From Tyto alba (lineage: Eukaryota; Chordata; Aves; Strigiformes; Tytonidae): a stretch of 64,000 nt of DNA. Positions 1 through 14,350 of the stretch are shown piece after piece; positions within the stretch are counted from its first letter, which is position 1, and each line of letters begins with the position of its first letter. The notes beneath the pieces are model-generated. The model was not told the DNA's origin. It did no database searches and saw only the letters and a program-made list of their open reading frames with translations. The translations under genes and the position numbers were made by a program. The stretch spans positions 26,029,323-26,093,322 of the forward strand of contig NW_024881272.1 in NCBI RefSeq assembly GCF_018691265.1. Reading direction: 5' to 3'.

Positions 1-3000
1 AGATGTGTTCCCATTTTCTAAGCAGCCTGTATTACAGATAGGAAGAGTAATGCACAAAGGGACTCTGAAACTCAGCAGAAGCACAGCCCAAATGAATGGT
101 GAAAGGAGGAATAGCCTTTGCTTGCAAAGTGCAGCTGCTCAGATCTGACCAAACTAGCTCCTAACTCAGTGTACTTAACAGGACAAGGCCCCTTAGGAAG
201 GACAGGCTTACTGTGGTTTAAGACAATTCACTGCATCAGTTCAATGAGTTGAGAGTCATTTACTCCCCACGTTATCTAGGTGTTTAGGTCAGGATGTTAA
301 ACAAGTTTTGCTGTTTGTCCAAAGTATTGAGAGGAAGTTTTGTATATATATACTTTTTTTTTTTTTTTTTTTCCCAGGGAAATTAATCAGCGTGCTTTTT
401 TAGGGCACCGCTCATGGTGGTAGAGAAGTGCCTCGAGAACAAGTTAACATAGTGGCACGCGTTCTGGGAACCAAAACCAGTTTGGGAGTCCAGTCCTCCT
501 TGAAGGATGTGACATCTCAGCAGTTGTGTCCAACCTGTTATTGTCCATCTCTGCTGCTGAATAAAAGATTTTATAATTATGTTTCAGATAACGTGTTTTT
601 AGAAGAAAAACATCAGTTAATTAAAATAAGGCACAAGTGACCTTAATAATAATAAAAAGTGATAACCTTAAGTTTGAAAATCACTGAAAAAATTACTCAT
701 CCATTAACTGACACTGTGATAGAGATTACTTTGGAGAAGGGAGATTTTGAGTACCTTTGGGAGAGCAGGTAGATTTCTGCTGTCAAAATAGGCACAGGGT
801 CACTGCAGCAGCTAATGACTGTAGATAGGAGGCATATGAAGAGCCTTAATTAGCTTGGTTGTTATTGTTACATCATGAGCAATTCATTAACTCCTGCCTT
901 ATGTATCCTGCTGTCCTCTCTCTGAACTGCACAGTCCCATAAAAATATGAACTCTGGGGGAAAAGGATAAAAGTGGGGAGATAAGAGCCCCCACAAACAG
1001 CCAAGGAGATGCTGATGGCACAGAAATGGGCAAGGTCTTTGGCAAATGCCCACATGTGATAGTCCTTGGTACAAATGCAGAGTAACCCAGGTGTGCTACT
1101 AATTGGTCTAATTGATTCCAGCAGAGAACCCAGCCCAGACGGGTGAGAACAGGCACTTGTGAACTGGGCTCTTGCTGATCCCCAGAAGCTAGTGCAGAAT
1201 TGCTGAGCTCAAGACTTCACGCCCAGGGAGGGAAGCGCTGGTCCTGCAGCCCCTGCTTTGGGATCCAGGGAAGGAGCAGAGGTGAGAGCTCTGGGTTTAG
1301 TTATTACTGCATCGTTTGTGCAGAAGCAAAGCTGTTGGCTCCTTTGGATTATCTGAGAGGGGCTGGGCCGGGCTGTGCAAGGGGAAGGTGCTGGGGCTGG
1401 TTTTGAGCAGTGCTCAAGGATGTGTGGCTGAGTAGTTTCCTTGTATTTTGTTGGGTGTTGCTGGAAGCAGATCAGGGACGACCTGAGCACAAAACCTTGA
1501 GATCCCTTGGTCAGAGGTCTCCATGGGGCACAGGTCTTTCCTGTGCTACTGGTCCCTTTCCTCACCAGTAAATGCCCCAAAACTCCCAAGTTGCTGAGGA
1601 GTTTGATGTTACTCAAGGGGACTTTGGTGCCCCAAAGCCTGTGTGACTGGAAAGCCTGCCAGGCACTCAGAGAGCATGAAATTCATTTAGAAATCATGAG
1701 GCTTGTATTTTTTTTCTTTGATGATTTCCCTCTTTTTTTTTGGTTTGTTTGTTTCTGTTCAGTAACCACAAGGAGTAAGAAACTTGTTTTTTCTTTTTAA
1801 AGCAGACTCAGTTTTCTGTTTCATCTCATGGAGCTTTAAATAAAGGAAAGAAAAATCCTACCCAACTCCCTCTAGCTCTACTATTGCAAGCCTTAAGGAA
1901 GCTTTACTAGCTCCACTCACTGTGCAGTACGTGAGAACTTCCCATGCTGTCTCTGTACTGCAGAGTTTAAACTTAAACTGAGAAAATGAACAAAGGATGA
2001 CAGGTGAAAGAAAAATGCCAAAGGTTAAATGAGTTGCCAGACACCTGCAGCAAATCAGTGAAACTTGTTTGCTGGAGGAGCTGCCCTGGTTTATCAGAAT
2101 GGTGGCAAGCTCTGCCTTCCAGGGCTCGGCCCTGCCTGCAGATCAGCATGTGTGATACTGAGGAGTTGGAATACTTGGTCCTTTTTTAGCTCAGTTTTAC
2201 GTCAGAGCAAGCTCTAAGTAATGGACAAGTGAGCTGCATGAGTAAACCCTGACCCCTCCTCTTCAGGCAACAGAGGTGAGACAGAAAGACCATGACCCCA
2301 TATTGTCCCTTGCATGCAGCAGCACCACACCTGCTCTCTGTCTTGTGTACAGGTGATGTCATTATGGCTTTTCTGCCTCAAAAAGGTCGTTTTAACACCT
2401 GAGAGGAGTGACAGGAATGAGAATCATTTACCATGGTGCTGAGCTGCTGCTGTGCCTGTCTGAGGGGACAGACCCTCTGTTCCCCAGCAAACTTGCAATC
2501 CCAGGCTTGATCCTTTGTGCTTTTAAACTGGTGTTGGTGACAGCAGAGGAAAGAGACTGCTTGTGTGCTTAAAATGAGGCGTCCACCAAAAGGTGCCTGT
2601 GACTGGTGGGTAAGTGGAGATGGGAAGGGGGTGTTGTGTTGCTGCTGGCAGCCACAGGCAGAGAAGTTGCATCAGCCTGACAGCCCCTCCTTCCCCCTCC
2701 CTGCCCCCGTAGGGTACATACATCGCAGGGACAGAACACCAGTGGGGTGGCAGTACTGGGGTGTGTGTTGTAGGGGTGAGAGCCTACAAATCTATCCTTT
2801 GGGAGATAGATTTATCAGGGGGACATGGGACCCCATCTGGGCTCTGCACACCCCATCCCTGCACATACAGACACTGGCAGTCCCCAAAACCTCCTTCTTT
2901 AGGGATGACACTACTGGAATTCTATGAGATCTCTGCAGTTGAAGCCACCACCAGCAGAGTGAAAAAGCCTTTCTGAAAGTAAATAAAGACCCAAGCCGTC

Positions 3001-6000
3001 TTATTATTTTAAGGAAACTGCCTCCTACGTGTGACCTTAGAGTGTGTGTTGATGGTTACCTGCCACAAGGGTTTTGTCTGAATCCAAATCCCCTCTCCCT
3101 CTTCCTTCTTCCCTGAAATGGGAGCTGTCATCATGCGGCTCAGTCTTTTAAGTCTGCCTGAATACTGGTTGTCTCTCATTTAGTAAAAAGTCTTTGGGAT
3201 GCTGCATGTGGCCATTGCTCTGTTTTGAGGTGTGCTCTCTCTCGCTCTTTAGTATTTGCCTGGTCTCTTCTGCCTTGTGACTTGAGTAAAGGTGCATTTC
3301 TGAAGAAACGTTTGGTTTAGTTGAAGTGGGGGAGATGGCAGGGCCTGTGGGCCTGTGAATGGACCTATTGTTGAAGTCACAGTGGTCTCTTAAATTGGGC
3401 ACCTATTGGGAGGGAGGGAGGAACAGTAGGCACCTGGCATGGCAGCAGGTTCCCTTTGCTCTGCAGGGGAGAGGAGCCTCTGAGGTCACCCTTTGCCTCC
3501 TGGATAAGAGCATGGCTGTGGGCTGGGTGGGATGAGGGTGAGGCAGGCAGAAATAGGGCTCTTACTGTTCTCTGATAGAAAACACAACTGTTAAACTGCT
3601 TGAAACACCCATCATAAGCAACACAAACCCCCCAGCACCTGTCAGGATGTGGCTTGTGGCATGTTCGCTGCCAAGTCCTGGCTGGAGAGTATCAGGCTGA
3701 TCTGATGGGGAGACACATATCTCAGATGAGACATAATCCTTCTGCCAGGGATGAAATAAGGTCTCATAGCAGGTACGTTTCACTGCTGACCTGTGGTCTT
3801 TTCCCTTTTTGGCCCCAGACAACAGCCTACTTGACAGGGATCTTTTTAAGCAAGTCAGTCAAAGGGCAGTGGAGAAGAGAAGGCAAACAGCAAGGGCACA
3901 GTGCAAGGACAAATTTCAGAGTGACCTGATGCTGGTGTGGGGACATGAATCGTTGGAGCGTGGGTGAAATGAATGGCTCCACCAACGACATGGTCAATCT
4001 TTTGGTGAAGATGAGGAGAGGGAAACTGTCTGGCTCCAGGACAATATCTGTGTAGAGGAAGCGCCCTGGCACCAACTGATGTGTGAGGCTGATGAGAGGT
4101 GATCTGGGCAGGTCACTCAGAAAATCTGGTTTGCTGGCCTGGGAGGACATAATTACCTTGGCCTGATGTTATCTGGGAGGCTGTGTGTCGAGGAGGCGGC
4201 AGTGAAACAGGCAGGCAAGCAGGAGCCTCTGGTTCAGTCAGTCCCTGGGGTCCCGAGGAGGGGTGATGCCTGGTGGGAGAGGGGATGTGTTTCGCCAGTG
4301 CTGGAGGGAGATGGGAGGGGTTGGAGGAGAGCTGGCGTGAGGCTGAGCACTGGCTTGGCTGAGTCTGGTTTAATCCCACTCAGCTTTTTCTATGTTCTCT
4401 CTTATGCTGGGTGCAATAGTTTTCAGACCTGTTTCTAAGCACGTTGTTCTAATGTGGTTGGTACTTGAGTCTCCCTCCCCAATAACGAAATTTCAGCAAA
4501 ATCTTTAATTTTTTAAGAAAAATTTTGTTTTTTATCCATATGCACACCTTTGGAACTAGAGATTAACATGACACAGATCCTGGCTGGGTGAGGGTGAGGG
4601 CTCCGGTCATCACTGTGTGGTGAGGTGGTCCCAAATTGCACAAGATCCTAAAATGTGCAACTCTGTGGGAGTTAGGCATCTAGCTCATGACGAGTTGAGC
4701 TGAAGTGACTTTCCCAAGGGGCACAAAAGATAGAGGACCCCAGATCTTCCAGGCCAAAACAAACTGCCAAAACATTTTTTTCTCCCTCTTTAGTCTACCT
4801 CAACAGGCAAAAAACCTCACAGTACCTCTTAGCATAAAACCTTGTTCGTATCAGTTGGTTTAACACTGAAAATGGTGTATTTCTAGGATAATCACAAAAA
4901 TGCATTGGTTTATTACTATTTTCAATTACATTCCTATTTTCAGATGGCAACATCATGAATAGAAGGGACCTGCTGAATAAACAGCCATTGCCTTTCCTTG
5001 TGAAGAGATTATGTTTTGTTGTGGTTGCAGAAATGACTTCTGCCATGTGTTGCCCTTTAAAAGCAAAACAATAATAAATAAGCAACAAAAAGCATCTTAC
5101 TTAGATACAATGCCTATTTGGAAGGAAAAATCAGGTTTAGTATTGTATGCATTGTTCAATTTATTTTATATTAATTTGATTTTTTTTTTTTTTTTTTTTA
5201 GTGTAGCCTGATTAGTTCCACATGTTTTCCCCCAAGGTTTGGACAGTAAAACTGCTTGTCTGAGTCATCAACTAGATAAATAATTGGCAACTTCAAGGCC
5301 CATCTCCTAAACAGTTCCACAGTTGCTTGTGGCCCTAACAGAGCTTGGTTGCTTGTGCGTTCAAGTCAGCTGTAAAGTCTAATCTGGGCTTTCACTGGCC
5401 CCGGGAGACCAACAAACTGCCGATTACGGAGCCTCACGTCGGCTTGTCTTGGCACATCTGCTGGAAGAACGCAGCGAGCCACTGGGGAACATGCGGTCAG
5501 GGCTGGTATTTATAGCTGGGGTGGAGGAGCCTTCCCGAAAAGGGCATCCTGGGGGTGCACACCTGGCAGCCGTGCCACCCCTCCTGCAAGAAGCTGGCAC
5601 AACCCTTGCATGGAGGTGGTGGGACTTGTCCTTCCCAGGGGTTTCCTGAGCCCACGGCTCAGGGGTTGCTGACCTGCCACACAGGGATGCTTGGGGATGC
5701 CACGCTGGCCTCTGCGATTTAAAAGGCTGACCTTGAAATGGGCCATTCCAGCGTCTTTATCTTCCCCAAATGCAGGTGTCAGTCCCAGGTCCAGCTGGCC
5801 TAAATATAACCCCAACTCATGGGTCCTGCAGAGTAGCCCACATGGTGGAAAGCAAGAAGCATAACCCCACGGGCTGCATGAATGCGCGTGTACAGCCCCC
5901 TCCTTGCCAGGGTCCAGCTACATATGAGCATCAGGAGATTTATGATGGACCCATACCTGCTGCATCATACGTAGTGGTTGTCTGGTTTCTGAGAGAGATA

Positions 6001-9000
6001 TGAGGTGCCTCTACTTGAATGAAAGATGTTAGACTTCAGCTCTTCTGTCCCACTGGGTTATTTCTGGCTTGGCTTATTTTTTAGGGGTGCCACATGGGTC
6101 TTGTGGAAATTGGATCCAAAGTGTAACCCCGCCATGCTTGGAGAAGTTGTACTGCTGGGAATGTAAGAGGAGCTGAACTGGATGCTCCCTTGCCTGGATG
6201 TGTGTGGGGGGGTTGAGTGGGTATGATTGCAGTTTAAAATGCATGAAGGTGCCAAAAGCAGGATGAGAGACAGCTCAGCAACAGCCTCTGAGCTTAAGGA
6301 AAAATAGCGTAAATGTGGAACAGACCCATCGTCTTCAGAGCTGGCTCCAGGCTTCTCAGCAGGAGAGGCACAGCTTCTGCTGGATTGGAAAAATAAAGCA
6401 GCCCAAATGCCTCTTGTGAGAGGTCCTGGCCCTTTGACTTGTATCAGATGTGTTTGGAGCAAGCCTGGTGCCTTCGGAGGGATGCCACTGAGCTCCAAGG
6501 AGGTCATTGGGGGGTGGTGGGCATGGGGGTGGAAAGCAGAGTTCTCCCCTCCTTCAGATGGCATCAAGGAATTAAAGGTAACTGAAGTTGAAGGAGAGTT
6601 AATGGATTATGCTTTGCTGGAAAAAAAAAGGTCACGTTAACACGCTGCAATGTGTGACAATGACGCCCGTGAATATTAAATCAGCTCATTAAGTTAAAGC
6701 TGAGCAAATAAATGTGCTTTTGTGTACCTGTCCCCATCATGTTTTGAGCTACCTTCGCTTTTGTGGTGGCGATCTTGGATATGGGCACCTGAAACCCACT
6801 CAAGTCCTCGTCTGACTGGTGCCTGGTTCAGACACTGGGCATGGACACCAGCTCAGCTGGGGAGGAGACTGAGGTCTTGTGGTGGTGCTAAATAGGAGCC
6901 ATAGCATAATCATCCTGTTTAATGCCTACATTAACCAATTATTACGATGATGAGAAACTCAATGGGCACCTTCCTGCAGGGACTAACCCCTGGTCTGAAA
7001 TGGTCTGTCTTTGGTCCTCTATGTGCTTCCTCTGTTTTCCCAGGGAGAGAATTGTTTGTGCAGCTGAGGGCTTTATTTTTGTAGGCCTTGCTCTCATTTT
7101 TCTTAACAAGATTTTGCTGCTGAAGGAGTGGTTTCAAAAAAGAGCACACCGTGTACATGTACAGTGTGTACCATGGGGTGTCAGCACAGGGCTGGGAGGG
7201 GAGCTTCACCCCAATCCTGGGGTGCCTGGGAGCTCCCAAGAGCTCATCAGCCATTCTGTGCAAGGGGAAAGGAGCTGAGCCAGCTCCTTTTCTGACAGAT
7301 ATGATGGTTAACTCCCCTGTCCAGCCAATTCAGAGGCAGCCATCAAGTCTCATTCTCTTCACTAGCTGTCCTCTTGTACTTAATAGAGACTTTCTTTCCT
7401 CTCCCCACCCTCTTAACACTTGGATTTGGGTTTAGGTCTAGCTTTTGCAGAAAACAGTGTTCTCCACGGCTGCTCAGCTCCTTCCCCTCCTCCTCTTCCA
7501 GCTCAGGAAGGGCTGGGCTGATTCCTGATCTCTGTTTGTGGGACTAGAGGGTCCTTCCATGTATAGTGAACGTTTGGTGGCAGAGAAGAGTAAAAAGAAG
7601 CAGAGGACTGAAAGAAGCATTTTGGCAGACGGTGCAACTGGTCAAGTTGAATTATGTGTTAGTTTGCCAGTCGTCAGTGTGTTGAGTATTCTGTACCATT
7701 ATAAGATTTTTAGGAGTCCCAATGCAGATTTTTCTATATTTTGTTTGTTGAGATTTGTGTGTTTTTCTTGTAGAAAGAAAACTCACCCAGCAATTTGCTG
7801 CATGCATTTATGCCCTTTTTTAATGAGAAGTGGAAACAAGCATCTGAAATCATTCTTCTCCTTCTGACAGCAACATCTGTAAAACCTTAACACTGGAAGG
7901 AGACAGGAACCAAGAGATTTATAACCCCACACTGAAATATTGGAACGACCTTATTTCCCGGCAATTAGCTTTGCTCAAAACATTTTTGTTTCCTATTAGA
8001 AGCAATCTACTAACATTTACATTGATGTGTTTAATAGTTGTTGGCCATCTCTGAATTCATGCAGGCAAGGCAGGAGGAGAGGGAAGGAACATGCTTTGTA
8101 AACTGTGAGAGCATTTGTGTTGCATCATGTGTTGTGTTTGTTGATAGTGGTGAAAACATCCATCATGCTATGCTCCAGAATGGGGAATGACATCTTTTGG
8201 GAAAGGGAAGAGAACTGGTGTTTGGCCAAAGCTTCCCTAGCACTGCAGTGTGTCAGCGCTAGCTCCAGTGCCTTTGCTGGGGAGTGGGACTTGATTCAGC
8301 TGAAAATCGTGAAGAGTGGAGAGGTGAGGAGAGAAAAAGTTGGAGTGGCACCTACACATACGCTGCTGTAGGAATGAATAAGGACTCTGATGCTCAAGTG
8401 CTGATGAGTTAGGTTAAGGAGTGGGTGGATGATTCCTCCTCTTCAGTGGATGCAGTGATCTCCGGCAGAGCAAGGAGCTGGTGACAGCGGCTCCTGAGAC
8501 CTCTCTGGGGCGTCTGGGAGACAGTTTCTTGCAGCAAGAAGTGGATTTTTGGCTAGGTGGCTGGGTTTGTTGGCTTTTCCTTAGGATGATGAGAGAGTGA
8601 TGTAATGGGATGAAACTGAGAATCAGATATTTTAGGTTGAGTTGCAATATGAGGAAAGCCTAATGTCTGAACACATTGATAGCCTGGGTTGGAAGCTCTA
8701 GTGAATGTTGTGACAGTATTGTCTTGTAGGAGCATAAGAAAGAAATGATTATTTTGTCCTTGTCTTTGAGATCAGGAAGATAGATGTTGTATCTAGATAA
8801 GGTCCTGAGTGGATCTGAAAAAGATGAATGGTTTAATTGTTGAAAAAACACAGTTCTAGGGATGTTGAAACAAAATTGAACTTGAAATATTGGGGATGTT
8901 TAAGGACAGTGTCTTGTTTCTTTGTTCTGAAATTATTAACATGTCTTGAAAATTGAAAGAACAAAAAAATGTTGATTTTGAATATTGTTAACTGGCTGTG

Positions 9001-12000
9001 GGATGTCCCGGTGATGGGCAGCGTGGAGGAGAAGATTTCTGGGGAAATGCTGTAGCCCTGCAGGTGATGGATGGTCACCCTTGGCATTCTACAGTGTTTT
9101 GTTTTCTATTTGCTTTCTGGAGGTTTCTTTCACCATGAGATATACTTTTGGAGATTTGCTCCAGGATGGGCAGCAGATGGTGTCAACTCGACTTTATTTG
9201 CCATAGATGATCCACTCTGGCTGAAAATAAGCTTTTCCTGGCCCACCTGCTCTTACATCTATGCCACAGTTCTCCGTCCCTTATGCTGTGCAGTTGTAAA
9301 TGTTTTGTAAAGCTGAGTGGTTAGCTTGATAACCAACTGGACCAGATTAAAAACTAATCTCTTTTGGAGGTGTGGCAGTGAACTGTAGCATGGAGTGGCA
9401 GGCATCAAGGATAGCAATTTCTTAATCTGGTTTTGCCTTGGGATCCAAGGCTTTATATTCAGCCATTCATATGATCTCTCCCCATAAATTGTCCTGGTGG
9501 CTGAGATGTTTTCCTCAGTCATGTACGTGCTGAAATAGCTGCTTACTAGCAAAACCTGGAGATGCACTGCAGGTAAAGAGGGTTGTCTAACAGCATTGGA
9601 GAGCAGAGATGTGTGCCCCAAAGAGACAATGGTTGCCTGTCCTCTCTTCTGCCCTGGGAACACAGGCTGGGTTCTATGTGGGGTTTGGGGCACCTCTGCT
9701 GAATCTGCTTAATGTGGGTGGGGTGGAGGTTGATATATCTATTTGAGCTACCACAGCAAAGTCCCTGGTCCCTTAGTCTCCAGCAATGGCTGGAGCATGA
9801 CAACATGATCTGAGGACTGGGACACCAAGCCCCCACCGATGCGTGGAGGTGCCAGGGGCTGCAATGAACGTGCCTCTCCTGCTCTTTGCCATGAGCTTGC
9901 TGCAGCGCCTGCTGCGGAGGGAGGGTGCTGCCGTCAGTCGTCAGCCTGCCTCACTCCAGGCATTCCTGGCACAAGTCTCTTCAGGTCTGCCTCTTTGTGC
10001 ACAGTCTGATTATTCTTCCTCTGAGGAACTTATTTGTCTTTTTTTTTTTTCTCTTTCTGAGGGACTGGAGCAGCTTCTTGCTCCCTATCCTTTCCTCCTG
10101 AGACACAGGCTGAAAAATTTCCCTCCTCTTCAGCGGCAGGCAGGGTCCCTCACACGTGCCTTGGACTGCCCTGGACAGTCCCTGCACCAGCAGAAACACC
10201 ACATCCAAACACCAGCAGGAACAGTGCTGTGGCTGAACACCAAAGGAGAGGAGGAATGATGTTGGTTCCTCCAAAAAGGGATAAGCTGGCCAAGGATTGA
10301 TTTATGCTGCTCTTAGCAGCAGAAGGTGAAGTGCTGAAGCCAGATAACATAGGAACTGGTGGGAGGCAAAAGCTCAAGTGAGTTTTATGATGGAGGTTGA
10401 TGCATTTCGGAAAGGGATGAGCTGCCCTAAGAGGCCCTTTAACGTATCTCTCCCTGTGGAGTTATTTACACAGTATCCACCTGAGATAGACTACCTCCTC
10501 TGTCTCAAACAGTCCTGTGGTTAGAGGAGCACCATGGAGGCCTTTTCTTCAGAGGACCACATCTGTACATTCCTTTTCATCCCCCAGACAGTCAATGTTA
10601 TCCCTGTGATACGCTGCTGTATCACAAGGGCGGTGAGAGGACCAAGCCAAGACTGGACTGGATATTGGTGGGTTGTTTGATTTGGTCCTTGTTCCCAGAG
10701 CATCATCAGGTCACAAAAGATGTGTAGCTGGAAGAAAGGAAGCAGAGAGACAAACCGGTCCCTGTGTTTAAATAGCTGATGGGATTTGGGGAAGACGATG
10801 CATTCATTTCACACCTAGCACCAAGGATTCATCCTGTGCAAATCTGTTTTGCTCACAGCTGGCCCGGGACAGCTTCCATATGCACCCCTTGAGATGGAGG
10901 GTGCCCTGCCTCGCTCCCCATCAGCTAGACAAAGAGGCTTTTCAGCAGTGGATTATTCTGGTGGAGATATAATTCAAGTGTGTATTTTAACTGAAGAAAG
11001 TTGCTCTGTGCTTTGGGGGATTCTTTTGTGCCAGGAACTGTCACATGATGTGTGGGAATGTCACTTCTCTCTTTTTCTCTTTTTCTGGAAGGACGGGTTT
11101 CTTTTCACCTTCCAGCTGCAGGCAGGCTCAGCACACAGATTTATCTGAGGCTGGGGATGTGTGCGTGCACATGGTGGGGTTTTTTTGGTTTTTTATTTTT
11201 GTTTTCTTTTTTTTTTGAAAGAACAATGTTGTGGCAGCCAATAGCTAATCCTAAATTTGTGATACCTGACATCGTAATGAGAAAACAAACCTTCCTGCAC
11301 TTAAAATGAGTGACAGGCCAGGTTTGGCCCCAGCAACCTTCAGAACTGGTTTGACCTTGCAGCCAGACCTCCTGGGCTGACTGACAGATTTTTACAGCCG
11401 CATTAGAGCTGAGCTGACCTTGTTTATCTGGGGATTCACCTGGGAGACAGCAGACATGTCCAGGGATATTAAGTCTCAAGCTGAAAATGTTTGCTCAGGT
11501 ATTAGGGGGAGAGTTAATTTAGACTGAATACCTCCTATATGGCACCAGCCACTGTTCTGAGGGACAATGCGCCCCTTGGCTGATGACAGTTGGTTTAGAC
11601 TTTCTTTAGAAATTGGAGTCTCCTTCAAGTGGAGCCATGCAGAGTCCTTCAACTCACTCTGAATTTCCCTTCACATTTAATATTTTTGGAGTTTTAGTAA
11701 AAAAGAGCCCAGGGAAATGTACAGGTTAATGTCGCTGCAGAGGTGTCTTGTTGCTGGCAACAGAAGTGTGTTGGGCCAGGTGGATTCACGTTTATTTTAT
11801 AAAATATGACACACGTGAGCTGGCATCTGTCCCAAGCAGCGGTGTGGCTGGTGTCCCCTTACCCCAATACCCACCAAGCCCTTCCTTCCCACGCAGGCAG
11901 ACGTGCTTCCCCTGATGCAGCAACTCAAGAGAGGTCTGGGGACCAGCAGTTCGTCCCTTGTGTGGACTGAGAACGAGAGGAACAAGCCCCAGAGCTGCCC

Positions 12001-13860
12001 TCCTTCTGCACCCTGAGGATGAGCAAAAAGGGGCACTCAGCAGCTGGTGCTCACCCTGTCTGCCCCTGTCTACACAGCTGGGAGCATCCAAGGGATGCTG
12101 CCTGAAGCCTGATGCCCTCCAATGTCACTGATGTCTCCAATCTCAGCTGAATAATTTCATCTGCTCTGTGGGTGGTTGCAACCTCTGATTTACACCAGCC
12201 AGTACATGGTCTGGGCGGGTGGTACAGCATCTCTGGGCTCTGGGGGAGATGTTTCTGGATGCAGGGATTTTATTTTTTTAATTCTTTCTTTGGGCTTGCA
12301 GATAACTAACAGCCCTCAATGTGTTTATGGCTGCATGGGTGGTCCTGGCTGTGTATCCCATCCCTGGGGAGGACCAAGTGTTGCTGTTTCCCGGGGTCAG
12401 GCAGGCACCTTCACTGCCAGCCTTCCCCAGGTTTTCCTCAGCTGCTGTTTGTGTTAAATCACTACCAATCCCTTCCTTTTTAGATTCCACTGAAAAGCTT
12501 CTTTTCCTCCACTGGGACCATAATCACTTTTCAGGAGTGAAGGTTTCACGTGCTGGGATCCCACATGTGGTGTCTGATCTCTGCTGAATGGGGCCAGGGG
12601 CCAAGGGTGGCTTGGGGGAAACCTGAAGCTGATTCTTGGCGACAGTGCAGATGTCCATGGTGTGACAGACCTTACAGATGGAAGATCTTCCCTGGTGTTG
12701 AAGGGAAGATTTTATTTAGTTAATTCCTTCCCATTTTCCCTGCTGGTATTCCGTGGTATCACCCCCTTCATCTCCTTTTCTGCTCAGGTTTCACTGCTGC
12801 CCTCCCTATCCTCTCCCATGTGCCTGTTTGGAACTGTTGGGTTACTTGTTCACACTCTGTATTGGCTCACTTTGCCTTGGCACTGGATTTTTGGTCCCCA
12901 GCCAAGGTGAGAAGTTAAAATACCTGGCTGGTGTGGGAGACACAACCTTGTTAGGATCCTCACATGAGCAGGAGAAGCTGAAATCTCCAGGGAGGGAAGC
13001 CTGAAAGCAGCTCTCTCTGCAGTTTGTGGAGGCATGTGAAGGGATGCTTTTCTTTGACTGTCTTTTTCTTTCACAGAAATTTTTAGGCCAGATGGCACAA
13101 TATGAAATCCCTTATTATAGGTGTGACTTCATTCAGTTATTACATGTTGTGTTTAAGGATAAAGTTAGCTGCTGCTCTGCAAAGGGACAACCAGCAGCCA
13201 GCCACTGAGTGTCCTGCCTTGGACACAAGAGTTGTGTCCCTTTCTCCTGCATCACTTCTGTCTAGCTCAGGGTCTCAGGTCCTCAGGGAGCTCCCCTGGG
13301 ATACCCCAAAACCCTCTCCTGAGGTCCCCAATGCCCCTATGGCCTCAGAAACTGCCCTAGATGGAAGAGGGAGGAAGGCACAGATGAAAAGTTCCCAGGG
13401 AGGAAGAGGAGTTGGTGGTGCATCTCACAACTGGCAGAACAGCAAGCGACCCATGGGGTTATGCAAGTGCCCCAAATCCTGGACATTTGTTTCTCTTCCT
13501 GACCCACCCTGCTTTGCCTTCCTCTGTGTCGAGGTCCAGCAGGTCTCTAAAGGCAGTATGTTCCCAGGGGCAGGAAAAGCCCTTCGTACCAACACAGGAA
13601 GGATGCCTGTGGAGGCTGATGTTCCTACACTGCCCTCCTGGAAGCTGGTGGGAAACATAAGCTGAAAGTTCCCTCTGGATGTGTGGATCCTCAGCGCAGC
13701 ATGGGCACTGCTGTCAGTCCCTCTTGAGCTGGTCTACCCTTGATAATGAGCCCAGAAGAAAGGGGAAGAGCTGAAGCAGTTTGGCCTGGAGGGCTGGAAA
13801 TGCAGCTGCTGCAGCATGAAGCCTCCCTGTGCCGGTGGAGGCTGGGATCCTGCTGCTGAG
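1..13860. other. non-coding flank, no gene supported
   Basis: No open reading frame here resembles a known protein family; the ones present are short, overlap on both strands and lack a consistent codon pattern. Composition is ordinary mixed-GC intergenic DNA. Simple-sequence content includes T runs at 354-372 (19) and 5,180-5,199 (20). One weak MIR-like relic is listed separately. Exons of a spliced lncRNA could be present and would not be recognisable from sequence alone. Confidence 0.7.
4645..4755 (+). repeat. possible ancient SINE (MIR-like) relic
   Basis: The stretch around 4,701-4,730 (GAAGTGACTTTCCCAAGG followed by a GCACA tract) resembles the MIR segment that reads AAGTGACTTGCCCAAGGTCACA. 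The preceding GGGAGTTAGGCATCTAGCTC recalls another old amniote repeat whose name I cannot supply. Similarity is from memory of the consensus and is short, so this is tentative. Confidence 0.35.
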
Positions 13861-13867
13861 CTATTTA

Positions 13868-14040
13868 TTTAAGAAAAAAAATATTATCATTTCAGGCGTT
13901 GGCAGCGTGGGGTGTATCGGCCATTGTATCAAAGATGTGGTTTTAATGCACTTTCCTCTGCTTAAATGCTATTTGCCTTCTCCTTCAGGCAATTGAATTT
14001 AAGAAAACTCTGGTTGCCCAGGTTTTGTTGAACAAATTGG
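13868..14040. promoter_or_regulatory. candidate enhancer block with adjoining SOX and TCF/LEF sites
   Basis: An AT-rich, repeat-free block about 15 kb upstream of FOXE3. It contains CCATTGT (SOX type) at 13,921-13,927 directly followed by ATCAAAG (TCF/LEF type) at 13,928-13,934, plus CAATTG and TTAA-rich motifs downstream. The motifs are seen; enhancer function and assignment to FOXE3 are inference. Confidence 0.3.
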
Positions 14041-14229
14041 CCCCTCTGCACACAATTCCCAGGAGGAGCCAGCTCTGCAGAAACTCTGGGAGCTGTCACT
14101 TCAGTGCATGGCTGGGATGGGCTGAACGGATTACCCAGCTCTGCATCGTCTGCTCTTTTATCTGTCTCAAAGCAATGGGAAGCCAGGAATAACCCCCCAG
14201 GGTTCCTCTGGCCTGGCAGTTTCTGGAGC

Positions 14230-14350
14230 CCAGGGTCAGATGACTGTTATTGTAGCTAAAAGTGTTTAACCCCAATTGATTTTGACAAGCCCTATTAGCA
14301 GATCCCCCAATTACTTATCAGGTTTTGAGAGGAACGTTGTCGATTTAAGG
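14230..14350. promoter_or_regulatory. candidate conserved non-coding block
   Basis: A short AT-rich block with several homeodomain, SOX and GATA-like words: GTTATTGT near 14,246, CAATTGATTTTGACA near 14,273-14,287, and CAATTACTTATCA near 14,308-14,320. It contrasts with the GC-balanced surroundings and has no repeat signature. It may simply be AT-rich neutral DNA. Confidence 0.22.
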
